Shown: positions 53,301-61,396, counted from the stretch's first letter. The stretch is DNA of 64,000 bases from Aureibaculum algae (GCF_006065315.1 NZ_CP040749.1:806001-870000), one strand, 5' to 3'. Program-made: numbers and translations. Notes: generated by a model not told the origin, from the letters alone.

Positions 53301-54481
53301 CCAGCCGCAGAACTTACTAAACTAGAGTGAATATTTGTAGGGTCATTTTCACCCAGATCGGCCAATGCAACTATGCTACGGACATCTTCAGTGGTGTTAT
53401 TTTTATTGGTAACCCAAACTTCAATCTGTGTAACTTGTTTTGAGCTACTTATTAACGGCACTCTAGCCATGGCATTATTGAAGTCGTCACGGAAGCGTTG
53501 AGATAGAAAGAAATGTCGGTTGTCATCATAATTACTAGCACTCATTTCAAACTCGGAAATGGTAGCACCACCTTCAGCTGCAACCGAGGTAGTTTGTGAT
53601 TTTTGTTGCGAGAAGACACCTGTTACCATTGTTTTACCAAATTGTAACTGAGTCTTAAATCCAAAAAGATTTTGTGCTCCACTTACTAATGAATTCTGAA
53701 TAGGCATACTAATATTACCAACTTCAATTTTTTGAATAATATCGTCTTCAGTAGGTGTATATTCTAATTTTATTTGATTTTGAAAGTTAAATGTTGATTG
53801 CGTATCAAACGCAGCATTTACACGTAATCGCTTGCCTACTTTTGCATTTAGACTTGCGTTAATTTCTGCATCAAAATCGAACGTAGTACTTTGACGGTTA
53901 CGTTCAGACAATTGAGGGTTTTCAACTTTTTGAAATAAAATACCCATTTTAACCAAGACAGAACCCTGTGGGTTTACTTCGATAGTGTTTCCGCCAAAAA
54001 TATTTTCAAAAAGATCTGATTTTACATAATACCTTGGCATTAAGTTCTTTTGAGCATCACTATTCTTATTTCGACCACTTACTGCACTTATTTTTTCCTT
54101 AAAGTAATCTATCATATCTTTCTTTAGACGGTACTCTTTGTACTCATCTTCAGTCATGTATGATGGGTGCTTTACATAATAATCACCAACTTTTTTTACA
54201 AAAATATATTGTTTTGATTCGGCGTTATAAAGAATTTCGTATTCTGATAAGTTATCAAGGAAAAGACTGCCTTTCTGATCACGCTTAAAGTTGTATGGCA
54301 AATCAGGTAAAGTATCTCTGTTTACCGTTTCAACAGTTTTAGTAACTGGTTTTGAGACGCTTACTTTAGTAGTGTCTTTTGGATTTGGGGCAGAAGGGGG
54401 TCTTTGTGCAAAAATGGGGGTTGATGCAAAGAACAATAATAATAAAAATAGACTGTATGTCTTTTTTAAGTTGATTTTCAA
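47315..54481 (-). CDS. sprA: Cell-surface protein SprA, type IX secretion translocon / gliding
   Basis: This very large 2388-residue exported protein (signal ends IFAQ) matches SprA in size, about 2400 residues in Flavobacterium johnsoniae. SprA forms the giant outer-membrane barrel through which type IX cargo leaves the cell and is needed for gliding. The N-terminal part has GGNTIEVNPQGSVLVKMGILFQKVENPQLSERNRQSTTFDFD, typical of SprA, and the C terminus has the barrel ending SVSAGIQIRYTIGN. Blocks such as QLSWYTIDRLFYG and FWLMDPYENY are family-like. It follows ruvA after 4 bp, so both are co-transcribed. Intact; no frameshift. Confidence 0.95.
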   Translation of the reverse strand: MKINLKKTYSLFLLLLFFASTPIFAQRPPSAPNPKDTTKVSVSKPVTKTVETVNRDTLPDLPYNFKRDQKGSLFLDNLSEYEILYNAESKQYIFVKKVGDYYVKHPSYMTEDEYKEYRLKKDMIDYFKEKISAVSGRNKNSDAQKNLMPRYYVKSDLFENIFGGNTIEVNPQGSVLVKMGILFQKVENPQLSERNRQSTTFDFDAEINASLNAKVGKRLRVNAAFDTQSTFNFQNQIKLEYTPTEDDIIQKIEVGNISMPIQNSLVSGAQNLFGFKTQLQFGKTMVTGVFSQQKSQTTSVAAEGGATISEFEMSASNYDDNRHFFLSQRFRDDFNNAMARVPLISSSKQVTQIEVWVTNKNNTTEDVRSIVALADLGENDPTNIHSSLVSSAAGKKDPSNDANSIINFLTPNGGIRDISTVSSTLAGYQQGTDYTILENARKLVLGIDFTLDPQLGYITLNRRLADSEILAVAFEYSDSSVAGENVFRVGELSTDGVTAPANLVVKLLRSEIVNTTIPMWDLMMKNVYALPGAYQLNADGFRLELMYQDDEEGVPLNILQHATTPGVNDKTLLNLTRLDRLDQSNDPVPNGDGLFDFIESLTINSQDGYVIFPTVEPFGNSNTSNANNPGELGEILTDAADNQYVFTELYDRTKSQAQNDFQYKDKYVIKGYFKTENDRGIPLGAFNVTKGSVTVTSGGRELLEGVDYVVDYISGSVQIINPNLTASNAPINVSVENNNGFNQQQRSYLGVDIQHVFSENFAIGGTLINMSERPYGKMQFGQESVNNTLAGFNLSYQTEVPQFTKWVNKLPNIDTDVTSNFSIRADAAYLMPGTATNKNGGIEGENASYIDDFEASQIPLDISSYRQWFLASVPQNQNSPDLQFYNDADTDQLKYGKKRSQLSWYTIDRLFYGNSLKPSNIDESELSRAEVRQVGYNELFPELDLDITQSNIVNTLDLAYFPEERGSYNFDTQNVLNGKFTDPENRWAGIMRSLNTTDFQQANVEYIQFWLMDPYENYSIKPEEGGPTNVNAGDFGGELYFNLGNISEDILTDNRRMYENGLPEDGVKIAKPNIGANVDETAWSDIPIKQSLIYAFTEKDNERPNQDLGLDGLKDDEEANRFGTQFGPDPANDNYNFFRGSDLDASDASIITRYRNFNKTQGNSPTINNSTESYPTAASSFPDIEDINKDQTMSTVEGYFQYKVNIDPSNFIVGQNNIVDEKIVAVTLADGTQQQTKWYQFRIPITTPDETVGNISDFNSIRFMRMFLTKFKVPVVLRFGELELVRGDWRRYTKTLDDAIDPPQELTEAENRNFEVGVVNVQENEGKTPIPYVLPPGLERERLQGTTTLQEQNEQSLLIRINDLLPGETRAVYKNTQFDMRMFNTLKMFVHAEAIAGQLGLNDDDIVAIIRMGSDTDDNYYQYELPLKITPFGASFDEEIWPEENDLIADLKAFGQLKIERVSTSTSVTDVYPSETAEPDARLRMKGNPNLGNIKTIMIGLKNRSNMSKSAELWFNELRVTDYDNEGGWAAVVNADANFADFADFSVSGRANSQGFGSLEQTVNERSQEDSKQYDVISNINVGQLLPKSAGIKIPLNVSYGEEFADPKWNQKYQDVRFSKNDAEAESSRDYTKRRSLNLINVRKERTNPEKKTRFYDVENLSVSYAYNDTYHKDYVVEKFLDQNVRAAANYNYAFKPIEFEPFKNSQYLEKNSLFKFVKDFNLNPLPTSISVNSNIIRSYNQQASRALVSGFDPIEFTQRRFLFDWDYNIAYDLTKSLQFSFRAATSYINDLKDEDTQEVLTDRLFDNFFSIGRPNQYHQTLDATYKIPLSKISWFDFLNGTYSYTADFDWQASAQEYVDEIGNTVQNANTHTFSADLDMTKLYKRTGLLDLAKKKTKRPKRVKNSKKRDSTTKKIAAPRTRRKVINTKNTTGGQKALQGLVDVVTSVKKIRIAYSEQNGTVLPGYTPEIGFLGRDRYNGSLAPTFGFVFGSQSDIKDLAAANAWLVSRDTSTAGGRIADPYYSKTFTNTHLSKLDINADVRPFKDFNIELSANKIYTSNKSQQIDVINGELTDQPFNEVGNFSISHFMLGKAFDGDGDATFDEFKANRAIIQQRLAQQSGANAAGFGENSQQVLIPAFLATYSGRDARKVKLSAFRDIPIPNWRLSYKGFMKFKWFKKRFRSFIVEHEYNSSYQVIGFNNNLLRNDTNKYSELDDNGNYRPEKIFSGINLVEEFNPLIKVDMRMKNSFSVRAELKQDKTLNLNVSNNTITEIRGKEYVLGLGYRLKDVKLKMRTGNSITSFKGDITLSGDVSIRNNSTTIRSIDVLNNQVTGGQRLLSFKFKADYALNKNLLASFYYDQNSSRFLISTTFPRKSVSAGIQIRYTIGN

Positions 54482-54485
54482 AGTT

Positions 54486-55067
54486 TTACAAGATTTTTAA
54501 CGCTTGCTTAATGATGTTTTCAAGAGAGGTGTTAGGGGCTTCTTGAATTATTTTTTGTACTATTTTTTCCACTTGTTTTCGCGAAAACCCGAGTACTTCT
54601 AAAGCAGATAACGCTTCATCTCTAATAGTATTGTGGTTGAATGCAGAATCTTCTGAAATTTCGTAAGTTTTAACAATTTTATCGCGTAAATCTATGATTA
54701 CACGTTGTGCCGTTTTTGCACCTATTCCTTTTACAGATTGTATGGTGGCAACATCTTCAGAAGCAATGGCGTGTTGTATTTGTTCAGGTGTCATTGAAGA
54801 TAGCATGGTTCTACCAATACTGGGGCCAACACCAGAAACAGAAATAAGAAGTTTAAATATTTCACGTTCAACTTTATCAGCAAAACCAAACAGCGTATGA
54901 GAATCTTCTTTTATATATAAATAGGTATACAATTTTAAAGCTTCCGCATCGGGAATTTTTGAGTAAGTGTTTAAAGAAATGTTTAGAAAATAACCAACTC
55001 CATTACATTCAATAATAACAAAAGTGGGGTTCTTTTCTACTAATTTTCCATTAAGATGAGTAATCAT
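54486..55067 (-). CDS. ruvA: Holliday junction DNA helicase subunit RuvA
   Basis: This 193-residue DNA-binding protein tetramerises on Holliday junctions and loads RuvB. The OB-fold N terminus (MITHLNGKLVEKNPTFVIIECNGVGYFLNI) is followed by two helix-hairpin-helix motifs (LLISVSGVGPSIGRTMLSSM and IQSVKGIGAKTAQRVIIDLRDKI) and the C-terminal RuvB-contact domain (EALSALEVLGFSRKQVEKIV). The length is standard. Its partner ruvB is in this window at 59.8 kb, separate rather than adjacent. The stop is 4 bp from the sprA start. Confidence 0.97.
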   Translation of the reverse strand: MITHLNGKLVEKNPTFVIIECNGVGYFLNISLNTYSKIPDAEALKLYTYLYIKEDSHTLFGFADKVEREIFKLLISVSGVGPSIGRTMLSSMTPEQIQHAIASEDVATIQSVKGIGAKTAQRVIIDLRDKIVKTYEISEDSAFNHNTIRDEALSALEVLGFSRKQVEKIVQKIIQEAPNTSLENIIKQALKIL

Positions 55068-55251
55068 TTTAGATTGAGTAGTTAGAGTTCTTAATTCAAT
55101 CCGTAAATGTAGTTTTTAAATTTTGAATGGCGAAAAATTTGTTGAATCGATTGAGAGTTTAACGTTTAATGCTATTAGAATTTTTAAGGTTTGAGTTTAT
55201 TTGAGTCAACAATGCCTATAAGTTTTATTGTTAACGCTCCCAATACACAAA

Positions 55252-55288
55252 AAAAAGACTGATTTCAATAAATGAAATCAGTCTTTTT
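55252..55288 (-). terminator. Terminator after maeB
   Basis: AAAAAGACTGATTTCA (55252-55267) pairs perfectly with its complement (55273-55288) around a 5-nt loop, with A and T runs on both sides. It is 42 bp after the maeB stop on the minus strand. Confidence 0.85.
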
Positions 55289-55329
55289 ACTATTTGTATT
55301 TTAAAGATTTGCTTTTGTTGTTTAGTCAA

Positions 55330-57609
55330 TTAGCATTTTCTTTTCTCACATTCCTGAGCGTCAATTACAGCAACTGCCGCCATGTTTACCATTTCATCTA
55401 CACTGGCTCCTAATTGGATAATATGAGCAGGTTTTTTAAGGCCTAACATTATTGGACCAATAGATTCAGCATCATACAATTCTTTCATTAGCTTATAAGT
55501 AATATTGGCAGCGTCTAAATTTGGAAAAATTAATACGTTTACTTTTTTGTCTACTAATTTTGAAAATGGAAATTCTTTTTTAAGCATTTCTGGGTTTAAG
55601 GCAAAGTCAGCTTGAATTTCACCATCTATAACCACATTAGGATATTCTTTGTGAATGTATTCAATAGCCTTTGCAATTTTCGTAGCATTCTGGTTGTCGG
55701 ACGAACCGAAATTTGAATACGAAAGCATGGCTATATTTGGTTTTATATGAAATATTTTAGCTAGTGATGCAGTTAGCTGTGATATTTTTGCCAATTGCTC
55801 AGCAGTTGGATCTAGATTTATCGTAGTGTCTGCTAAAAATATCGGACCCCTTTTGGTCAACATTAAATTGGCTGCGGCAACTCTCGTTACCCCATCTTTC
55901 ATTCCAATTAACTCTAATATTGGTTTTACAACAGAAGAGTAATTTCTAGAATACCCCGTAATTACGGCATCTGCTTCACCTTCATTTACCATCATGGCGG
56001 CAAAATAATTTCGTTCTCTCATTAATTTTTGAGCATCTAATAGCTTAATGCCATTTCGTTGTCTTGCTTTCCAATAACTTTTGGCAAATCTATTTTTTCT
56101 TGTTACTTCTTCATCAGTTTTAGGGTCAATAATTTCAACATCACCTGAAAAACCAATCTCTCGTTTTAGACCTAAAATGGTTTCTTTTCTTCCTAAAAGA
56201 ATAGGAGTACCTATACCTTCATCATATACAATTTGAGCTGCTTTTAAAACATCTAAATGATCAGCTTCTGCGAATACTACTTTTTTAGGATTGCTTTTTG
56301 CTCTGTTGTGTAATAAGCGAATTACTTTGCTTCCTGTTCCTAAACGTTCCATTAATTCGTCTCTATACTTATCCCAATCTTTAATAGGTTCAGTAGCAAC
56401 ACCACTATCCATTGCTGCTTTAGCCACTGCAGGTGGTATTTCATAGATTAATCTAGGGTCAAAAGGTTTTGGTATTATATATTCTTTACCAAAAGTTAAG
56501 CTAACTTCATCATATACAATATTTACTTGCTCAGGAACTGGGTGTTTGGCTAAATTAGCTAATGCATGTACTGCCGCCAATTTCATTTCTTCGTTAATTT
56601 TAGTGGCTCGTACGTCTAAAGCTCCTCTAAAAATAAATGGGAAACCTAAGACATTATTTACTTGGTTCGGATTATCAGATCTACCCGTTGCCATAATAAT
56701 ATCCTTACGAGCTTTTACTGCTGAGTTGTAGTCAATTTCAGGAATTGGATTAGCTAATGCAAAAACAATTGGGTTATCTGCCATTGATTTTATCATAGCT
56801 GGAGTTACAATACCGGGCTGAGACAAACCGATAAATACATCGGCTGTATTCATAGCTTCCTCTAAAGTGTGTATGTCTCTATCTGTCGCAAATTCTGCTT
56901 TTTCAGTAGTTAGTGTTCCTCTATCTTTACGAATAACTCCTTTACTATCTAACATGACTATATTTTTAGGATTTGCACCTAATTTAATATAGAGTCTCGT
57001 ACACGAAACCGCAGCTGCACCTGCTCCACTAACAACAATATGTATTTTCGATATATCTTTTTTAGCAATTTCAATAGCGTTTTTTAATGCTGCAGCAGAA
57101 ATAATTGCAGTTCCGTGCTGATCGTCATGCATTACTGGAATATCCAGTTCTTCTTTTAATCTTCTTTCTATTTCAAATGCTTCTGGAGCTTTTATGTCCT
57201 CCAAATTAATTCCTCCAAAAGTTGGAGCAATAGCTTTGACAGTTTCTACAAATTTATCTACATCAGTAGCGTCAACTTCTATATCAAATACATCAATATC
57301 TGCAAAAATTTTAAACAGTAAACCTTTTCCTTCCATCACAGGTTTAGAGGCTAATGGGCCAATATTTCCTAATCCTAAAACTGCAGTTCCATTCGTGATA
57401 ACTGCAACTAAATTTCCTTTAGAGGTATATTTATAAGCGTCAGATGGATTTTTTTCAATGGCTAAACAAGGTTCAGCAACTCCAGGAGAATATGCTAATG
57501 ATAAATCACGTTGTGTTGCATATTTTTTTGTTGGTACCACTTCTATTTTTCCGGGTTTTGGGAAAGCATGGTATTTTAAAGCTTCATTTTTTTTCTTGCG
57601 ACTATCCAT
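55330..57609 (-). CDS. maeB: NADP-dependent malic enzyme with phosphotransacetylase-like domain
   Basis: This 759-residue protein decarboxylates malate to pyruvate with NADP+. Residues ~1-430 are the malic-enzyme part (LSLAYSPGVAEPCLAIEKNP, PVMHDDQHGTAIISAAAL, VVSGAGAAAVSCTRLY). Residues ~440-759 are the phosphotransacetylase-like tail (VVFAEADHLDVLKAAQIV, VDGEIQADFALN, LKKPAHIIQLGAS), used in MaeB proteins for regulation by acetyl-CoA. Full length. It is monocistronic, with a -7 element at 57665-57672 and a FadR/GntR-like palindrome between promoter and ATG. It feeds pyruvate to PdhB-containing pyruvate dehydrogenase. Confidence 0.96.
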   Translation of the reverse strand: MDSRKKKNEALKYHAFPKPGKIEVVPTKKYATQRDLSLAYSPGVAEPCLAIEKNPSDAYKYTSKGNLVAVITNGTAVLGLGNIGPLASKPVMEGKGLLFKIFADIDVFDIEVDATDVDKFVETVKAIAPTFGGINLEDIKAPEAFEIERRLKEELDIPVMHDDQHGTAIISAAALKNAIEIAKKDISKIHIVVSGAGAAAVSCTRLYIKLGANPKNIVMLDSKGVIRKDRGTLTTEKAEFATDRDIHTLEEAMNTADVFIGLSQPGIVTPAMIKSMADNPIVFALANPIPEIDYNSAVKARKDIIMATGRSDNPNQVNNVLGFPFIFRGALDVRATKINEEMKLAAVHALANLAKHPVPEQVNIVYDEVSLTFGKEYIIPKPFDPRLIYEIPPAVAKAAMDSGVATEPIKDWDKYRDELMERLGTGSKVIRLLHNRAKSNPKKVVFAEADHLDVLKAAQIVYDEGIGTPILLGRKETILGLKREIGFSGDVEIIDPKTDEEVTRKNRFAKSYWKARQRNGIKLLDAQKLMRERNYFAAMMVNEGEADAVITGYSRNYSSVVKPILELIGMKDGVTRVAAANLMLTKRGPIFLADTTINLDPTAEQLAKISQLTASLAKIFHIKPNIAMLSYSNFGSSDNQNATKIAKAIEYIHKEYPNVVIDGEIQADFALNPEMLKKEFPFSKLVDKKVNVLIFPNLDAANITYKLMKELYDAESIGPIMLGLKKPAHIIQLGASVDEMVNMAAVAVIDAQECEKRKC

Positions 57610-57633
57610 AAAAAAAGATTTGATTAAACTAAT

Positions 57634-57652
57634 AAACTGGTTAGACCAGTTT
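57634..57652. promoter_or_regulatory. FadR/GntR-like operator in the maeB leader
   Basis: AAACTGGT (57634-57641), TAG, ACCAGTTT (57645-57652): perfect 8-base arms containing TGGT-N3-ACCA, the core of operators of the FadR/PdhR branch of GntR regulators. It lies between the maeB -7 element and its ATG, a position suited to repression. The regulator is not in the window. Confidence 0.5.
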
Positions 57653-57664
57653 GATATAAGCTTA

Positions 57665-57672
57665 CAAATTTA
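57665..57672 (-). promoter_or_regulatory. -7 promoter element for maeB
   Basis: On the minus strand TAAATTTG, an exact TAnnTTTG match, 55 bp before the maeB ATG. No good -33 element was found at normal spacing. Confidence 0.45.
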
Positions 57673-57675
57673 GTA

Positions 57676-58611
57676 CTATTCGTCTAAAAATCTAATATTG
57701 CGTTGCAAACCTGTAAATTTTGTTCGCTTAACGGCTGATTTTTTAAAGACTCTTTTAAATACATCTTCAGTGAGTTCAGTCCAATCTTTTTTTGTCATTT
57801 CCAAGAGATCGGGGTGTGGATTAAAAAGCGGTTCTTGGTGTGGTTTTGAAAAGCGATTCCAAGGACAAACATCTTGACAGATGTCACAGCCGAACATCCA
57901 ATCGTCAAATTGACCTTTAACGGAACTGGGGATTTCGTTTTTCAATTCAATTGTAAAATAGGAAATACATTTAGTACCATCTACAACGTAGGGTTCCGTA
58001 ATTGCTTGAGTAGGACAGGCATCAATGCATGCTGTACAAGTGCCACAATGGTCAGTTGTTGGTGTATCATAACTTAAGTCAAGGTCAATAATAAGTTCAG
58101 CAATAAAGTAAAAGGAACCTACTTGTTGGGTTAATAGGTTACTGTGTTTGCCAATCCATCCTAAACCACTTTTCGCTGCCCAAGCTTTATCTAATACAGG
58201 GGCAGAATCTACAAAAGCTCTGCCGTTTACATCTCCAATTTCAGTTTGAATAAACGTGAGTAAGCTTTTTAGTTTATCTTTTATTACAAAATGATAATCT
58301 GTGCCATAGGCATATTTAGAGATGTTAAAAGTATCATCAACTTGTTCCTTTTCGGGATAATAATTAAGGAGTAAAGAAATTACAGATTTAGAGCCTTCTA
58401 CCAATTTTGTTGGGTCAAGCCGTTTGTCAAAATGGTTTTCCATATAGTACATTTCACCATTCATATTTTGGTTTAACCATTTTTCTAATCGAGGAGCTTC
58501 AGCTTCTAGAAATTCAGCTTTGCTTATGCCACAAGAAAGAAAACCAAGACGTTTAGCTTCTGCTTTAATGAGTGATGACCACTTTGTTGCACTATTTTTA
58601 ATTGATATCAA
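57676..58611 (-). CDS. queG: Epoxyqueuosine reductase QueG
   Basis: This 311-residue cobalamin- and iron-sulphur-dependent enzyme carries out the last step of queuosine synthesis in tRNA. The N-terminal DUF1730 region has [25 protein letters not shown], and [26 protein letters not shown] is a family block. Two 4Fe-4S motifs follow: [18 protein letters not shown] and [11 protein letters not shown]. The length fits the short QueG type, lacking the HEAT repeats of some homologues. A minus-strand TAACTTTG (58693-58700) 82 bp upstream may be the promoter. Confidence 0.95.
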   Translation of the reverse strand: MISIKNSATKWSSLIKAEAKRLGFLSCGISKAEFLEAEAPRLEKWLNQNMNGEMYYMENHFDKRLDPTKLVEGSKSVISLLLNYYPEKEQVDDTFNISKYAYGTDYHFVIKDKLKSLLTFIQTEIGDVNGRAFVDSAPVLDKAWAAKSGLGWIGKHSNLLTQQVGSFYFIAELIIDLDLSYDTPTTDHCGTCTACIDACPTQAITEPYVVDGTKCISYFTIELKNEIPSSVKGQFDDWMFGCDICQDVCPWNRFSKPHQEPLFNPHPDLLEMTKKDWTELTEDVFKRVFKKSAVKRTKFTGLQRNIRFLDE

Positions 58612-59008
58612 ATTTGAAAATTTGTTTTATTTATGAAATGACAAAAAAGATTTCACTTACGTCTGTTTCAAGTGATTTGCTCTTCTTTAAATCAAAGTTA
58701 TTAACATAATATTTTATTATCTATTTAAAGGTAGTTTATTTTTTAAAAATGCAATTTAATAATAAAAATGCAGGTTCTATATCAACACATTTTATGTCTA
58801 AACTATAGAAGTAACTGAACAGACAACTATTGAATAAGTATGATGGATATTGATGAGAGTTTTCTTATTGTAAATTTAAGAAAATGGGTTTCTTATGTTG
58901 TTTTTGATACTATTGATATTGAATAGTTTAGTTATTAATAAAATTATCAAACTTTTATTAAGTATATTGCAAAGCAAATTGACCTTTTATAATTTAAATA
59001 CTTCAATA
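58612..59008. other. Intergenic region between queG and the DUF2141 gene, 397 bp
   Basis: Shared upstream region of two divergent genes. The only element identified is the minus-strand TAACTTTG (58693-58700) for queG. An open frame from 58895 runs into the DUF2141 gene, but its residues 1-38 are not family-like and are treated as non-coding. Confidence 0.55.
58693..58700 (-). promoter_or_regulatory. Candidate -7 promoter element for queG
   Basis: TAACTTTG on the minus strand matches TAnnTTTG exactly, 82 bp before the queG ATG. The -33 element is not clear. Confidence 0.4.
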
Positions 59009-59425
59009 ATGAATTACTTACTTATATGTTTTATCCTTTTAACAAGCAATGTTTCTTATGAAAATCCCGAGTTGACAATTCAGATAGAAAATATTGGAAT
59101 ACTTGAAGGGAGAATTAGAATTGGGGTTTTTAATAAGGGTGAAAATTTTTTAAAACGAGAAGCCGCAATAAAACATTATTATATAACGGTTAAAAGTTCA
59201 ACTGAAATTATAAAAATCAATGATTTACCAAAAGGTGACTATGCCTTTTCAATGTTTCATGATGAAAATTCTGATGATGAGTTTAATCTTAATTTTCTGG
59301 GAATACCCAAAGAACCTTATGGGTTTTCAAATAATGTAAAACCAAAATTTTCGGCTCCTTCTTATGAGTCTTGTAAATTTTCATTGGCGGAAGACCGCAC
59401 AGTTGAAGTAACGCTAAGTAACTAG
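59009..59425 (+). CDS. Exported DUF2141 protein
   Basis: From the ATG at 59009 this is a 138-residue protein with a signal-like start (NYLLICFILLTSNVSY). The mature part is a DUF2141 beta-sandwich: LTIQIENIGILEGRIRIGVFN, then IIKINDLPKGDYAFSMFHDENSDDEFNLNFLGIPKEPYGFSNN. The DxN-x-D-x-x-L/F-N pattern is typical, as is the conserved GIPxEPYGFSNN block. DUF2141 proteins are periplasmic and of unknown function, often near TonB-dependent receptors. An in-frame extension to 58895 adds 38 residues, but the family normally begins as chosen here. Confidence 0.85.
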   Translation: MNYLLICFILLTSNVSYENPELTIQIENIGILEGRIRIGVFNKGENFLKREAAIKHYYITVKSSTEIIKINDLPKGDYAFSMFHDENSDDEFNLNFLGIPKEPYGFSNNVKPKFSAPSYESCKFSLAEDRTVEVTLSN

Positions 59426-59511
59426 AAAACAATATATTTTCAAGATGGCGTTAATTTATATTGATTTATGAACAAGTATATAAAAAGTTTTTTCAAACCA
59501 ACACTTCCAAT

Positions 59512-59739
59512 TTATTTTTTAGATTTTGTGACAAGCAAGTTTAAATCGTTACAATCAAAATCGAATGTTTGTCTAATTTCTTTTATTGTTTTATTCAAAT
59601 AATAGCCAAGTACAAGTAATATTTCCAAGGCAACAAATAGCCATGGATTTATATCCCTTACTAAATGTGAAATTGATTCTGAAAGTAGTGCAGAAGTGTT
59701 GCATAAAATTAAGATAATCAGTAAAGCAGAAGTTTTCAT
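59512..59739 (-). CDS. Small two-helix membrane protein, unknown function
   Basis: This 75-residue protein has two hydrophobic segments: residues 4-20 (ALLIILILCNTSALL), possibly a signal sequence, and ~31-49 (PWLFVALEILLVLGYYL). They are followed by NKTIKEIRQTFDFDCNDLNL and a Lys-rich tail. I do not recognise a family. It is monocistronic, between the divergent DUF2141 gene and the upstream ruvB on the same strand. Its upstream region carries a pair of GGGG-TTTA-CCC palindromes, suggesting tight regulation, which favours a real gene over a chance frame. Confidence 0.5.
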   Translation of the reverse strand: MKTSALLIILILCNTSALLSESISHLVRDINPWLFVALEILLVLGYYLNKTIKEIRQTFDFDCNDLNLLVTKSKK

Positions 59740-59779
59740 AGTTTTTGTTGTAAAACTACAATGCTAATGGTCAGTTGTC

Positions 59780-59821
59780 AAGGGGTTTAACCCTTAAATA
59801 ACAAAGGGGTTTATACCCTTT
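59780..59821. promoter_or_regulatory. Twin GGGG-TTTA-CCC palindromes upstream of the small membrane protein gene
   Basis: AAGGGGTTTAACCCTT (59780-59795) and AAGGGGTTTATACCCTT (59804-59820) are both imperfect inverted repeats and form a direct repeat with a 24-bp period. They lie 41-82 bp before the ATG of the minus-strand gene, suitable for a regulator binding twice on one DNA face. They also follow the ruvB stop, so terminator activity cannot be excluded. Confidence 0.5.
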
Positions 59822-59847
59822 TTAAAAAGGGAATTACCCAATTATGG

Positions 59848-60870
59848 TTAAAACAGACCACCTTGAACACTTCCTTTAATTTTGCCTAAATGTTTGTAAG
59901 CATGCTCTGTTACCTCTCTACCTCGAGGGGTTCTCATGATAAAACCTTGCTGAATTAAAAAAGGTTCATAAACTTCTTCAATAGTTTCGGCACTTTCACT
60001 AACTGCAGTAGCTAGTGTTGTAATTCCTACAGGACCTCCTTTAAATTTATCGATAATGGTGATTAGAATTTTATTATCCATTTCATCTAAGCCATGAGCG
60101 TCTACATGTAACGCTTTTAATGCAAATTTTGCAATACCAATATCTATAGTACCATCACCTTTTATTTGGGCAAAATCGCGAACTCTGCGTAAAAGGGCAT
60201 TTGCAATTCTAGGTGTACCACGACTTCTTCCTGCAATTTCAATTGCGGCTTCCATAGATATAGGTACATCTAAAATAGTCGCACTTCGTTGTACAATCGT
60301 AGTTAGTAAATCTGTTTGATAGTATTCTAAACGGCTGTTAATTCCGAAACGAGCTCGCATTGGAGCGGTTAATAAACCAGACCTTGTTGTTGCACCTATT
60401 AATGTAAAGGGTTCTAAGTTGATTTGAACAGTTCGGGCATTTGGCCCAGATTCGATCATAATATCAATCTTATAATCTTCCATCGCAGAGTAGAGGTATT
60501 CCTCTACTATAGGGCTTAAACGATGTATTTCATCTATAAATAAAACATCGCGTTCACCTAAATTGGTCAAAAGACCCGCTAAGTCACCCGGTTTATCTAG
60601 AACGGGTCCAGAAGTAACTTTTATATTGGCGTTTAGTTCGTTTGATAAAATATGAGCTAATGTAGTCTTTCCTAATCCTGGAGGGCCATGAAATAATGTA
60701 TGATCTAAAGCCTCATCTCTTAGATTAGCTGCTTCAACAAAAATTTTTAGATTCTCAAGAACCTGCTCCTGTCCAGTAAAATCGTTAAAATTTAACGGTC
60801 GTAATTGTTTTTCAACATCAATTTCTTCATTAGAAAAATTTTCATCGGAAGGATTTAGGTTTTCATTCAT
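59848..60870 (-). CDS. ruvB: Holliday junction DNA helicase RuvB
   Basis: This 340-residue AAA+ motor drives branch migration with RuvA. It has [22 protein letters not shown], Walker [13 protein letters not shown] (~60-71), Walker [13 protein letters not shown], the [32 protein letters not shown] block and a winged-helix C terminus ([24 protein letters not shown]). Full length. The 20-residue acidic leader before the core is normal in this group. It is 93 bp downstream of the SPOR-protein gene on the same strand. Confidence 0.97.
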   Translation of the reverse strand: MNENLNPSDENFSNEEIDVEKQLRPLNFNDFTGQEQVLENLKIFVEAANLRDEALDHTLFHGPPGLGKTTLAHILSNELNANIKVTSGPVLDKPGDLAGLLTNLGERDVLFIDEIHRLSPIVEEYLYSAMEDYKIDIMIESGPNARTVQINLEPFTLIGATTRSGLLTAPMRARFGINSRLEYYQTDLLTTIVQRSATILDVPISMEAAIEIAGRSRGTPRIANALLRRVRDFAQIKGDGTIDIGIAKFALKALHVDAHGLDEMDNKILITIIDKFKGGPVGITTLATAVSESAETIEEVYEPFLIQQGFIMRTPRGREVTEHAYKHLGKIKGSVQGGLF

Positions 60871-60962
60871 TGAACAAAAATAAGTTATTTTGATTCACAA
60901 ATTATAAAATTCAAAAATCGTTAATCATTTTTCTCGTAAATAGCACTAAGGTGGTAATTACT

Positions 60963-61370
60963 TTAGTCTCTTTGCACATCAATTAACTCGGCTAATACAA
61001 TTGCTCCACCAAAATTTTCTTTAATTTCAACTAGAGCTCTATCTGCGGCTAGTTGCGTTTTGTAGTTTCCAACACGTACTTTCCAATCCGGTGGAAAATT
61101 CTCAATCTTTAAGTAGGCATCAGGAAATAAGGTGTTAAATTCCTCACGAGCCTTATAGGCTCCTTGTTCACTTCCAAAAAATATCTGAATTCTGTACCCT
61201 TTAACTTTCGTGGTGTTTTTGTTGTGAGCTCTTTTTTTAGCAACGATGTTTTTTATACTTTCACTGCTTTCTATTTTTAAGTTCCCTTCTTGCTGTGCCG
61301 CGATAAGGTTAGTGCTTAAAAGAGATATTATAAAGATTGCTATGCTGTATCTGTTTAAAAATGATTTCAT
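60963..61370 (-). CDS. Exported SPOR-domain protein
   Basis: From the ATG at 61370 this is a 135-residue protein with a signal peptide (AIFIISLLSTNLIAAQ). The mature part has a charged spacer (SIKNIVAKKRAHNKNTTKVKG) and a SPOR-type domain: YRIQIFFGSEQGAYKAREEFNTLFPD, then PPDWKVRVGNYKTQLAADRALVEIKENF. SPOR domains bind denuded peptidoglycan, so it likely acts in the periplasm at division or remodelling sites. The frame extension to 61391 adds seven residues before the signal. A TAAATTTG element (61389-61396) supports the shorter start. Confidence 0.85.
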   Translation of the reverse strand: MKSFLNRYSIAIFIISLLSTNLIAAQQEGNLKIESSESIKNIVAKKRAHNKNTTKVKGYRIQIFFGSEQGAYKAREEFNTLFPDAYLKIENFPPDWKVRVGNYKTQLAADRALVEIKENFGGAIVLAELIDVQRD

Positions 61371-61388
61371 TATATGTTTTTGTTTTGG

Positions 61389-61396
61389 CAAATTTA
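61389..61396 (-). promoter_or_regulatory. -7 promoter element for the SPOR-protein gene
   Basis: TAAATTTG on the minus strand is an exact TAnnTTTG match, 18 bp before the ATG at 61370. It overlaps the extended frame's ATG region and so favours the shorter start. Confidence 0.5.

Noticed and set aside
58895..59008. Longer start for the DUF2141 protein
   Set aside because: Residues 1-38 form an extra hydrophobic stretch before a normal signal peptide; the ATG at 59009 gives the family-like protein.
60875..60882. TATTTTTG (minus strand) as the ruvB promoter
   Set aside because: It ends only about 5 bases before the ATG, which would put the transcription start inside the coding region.
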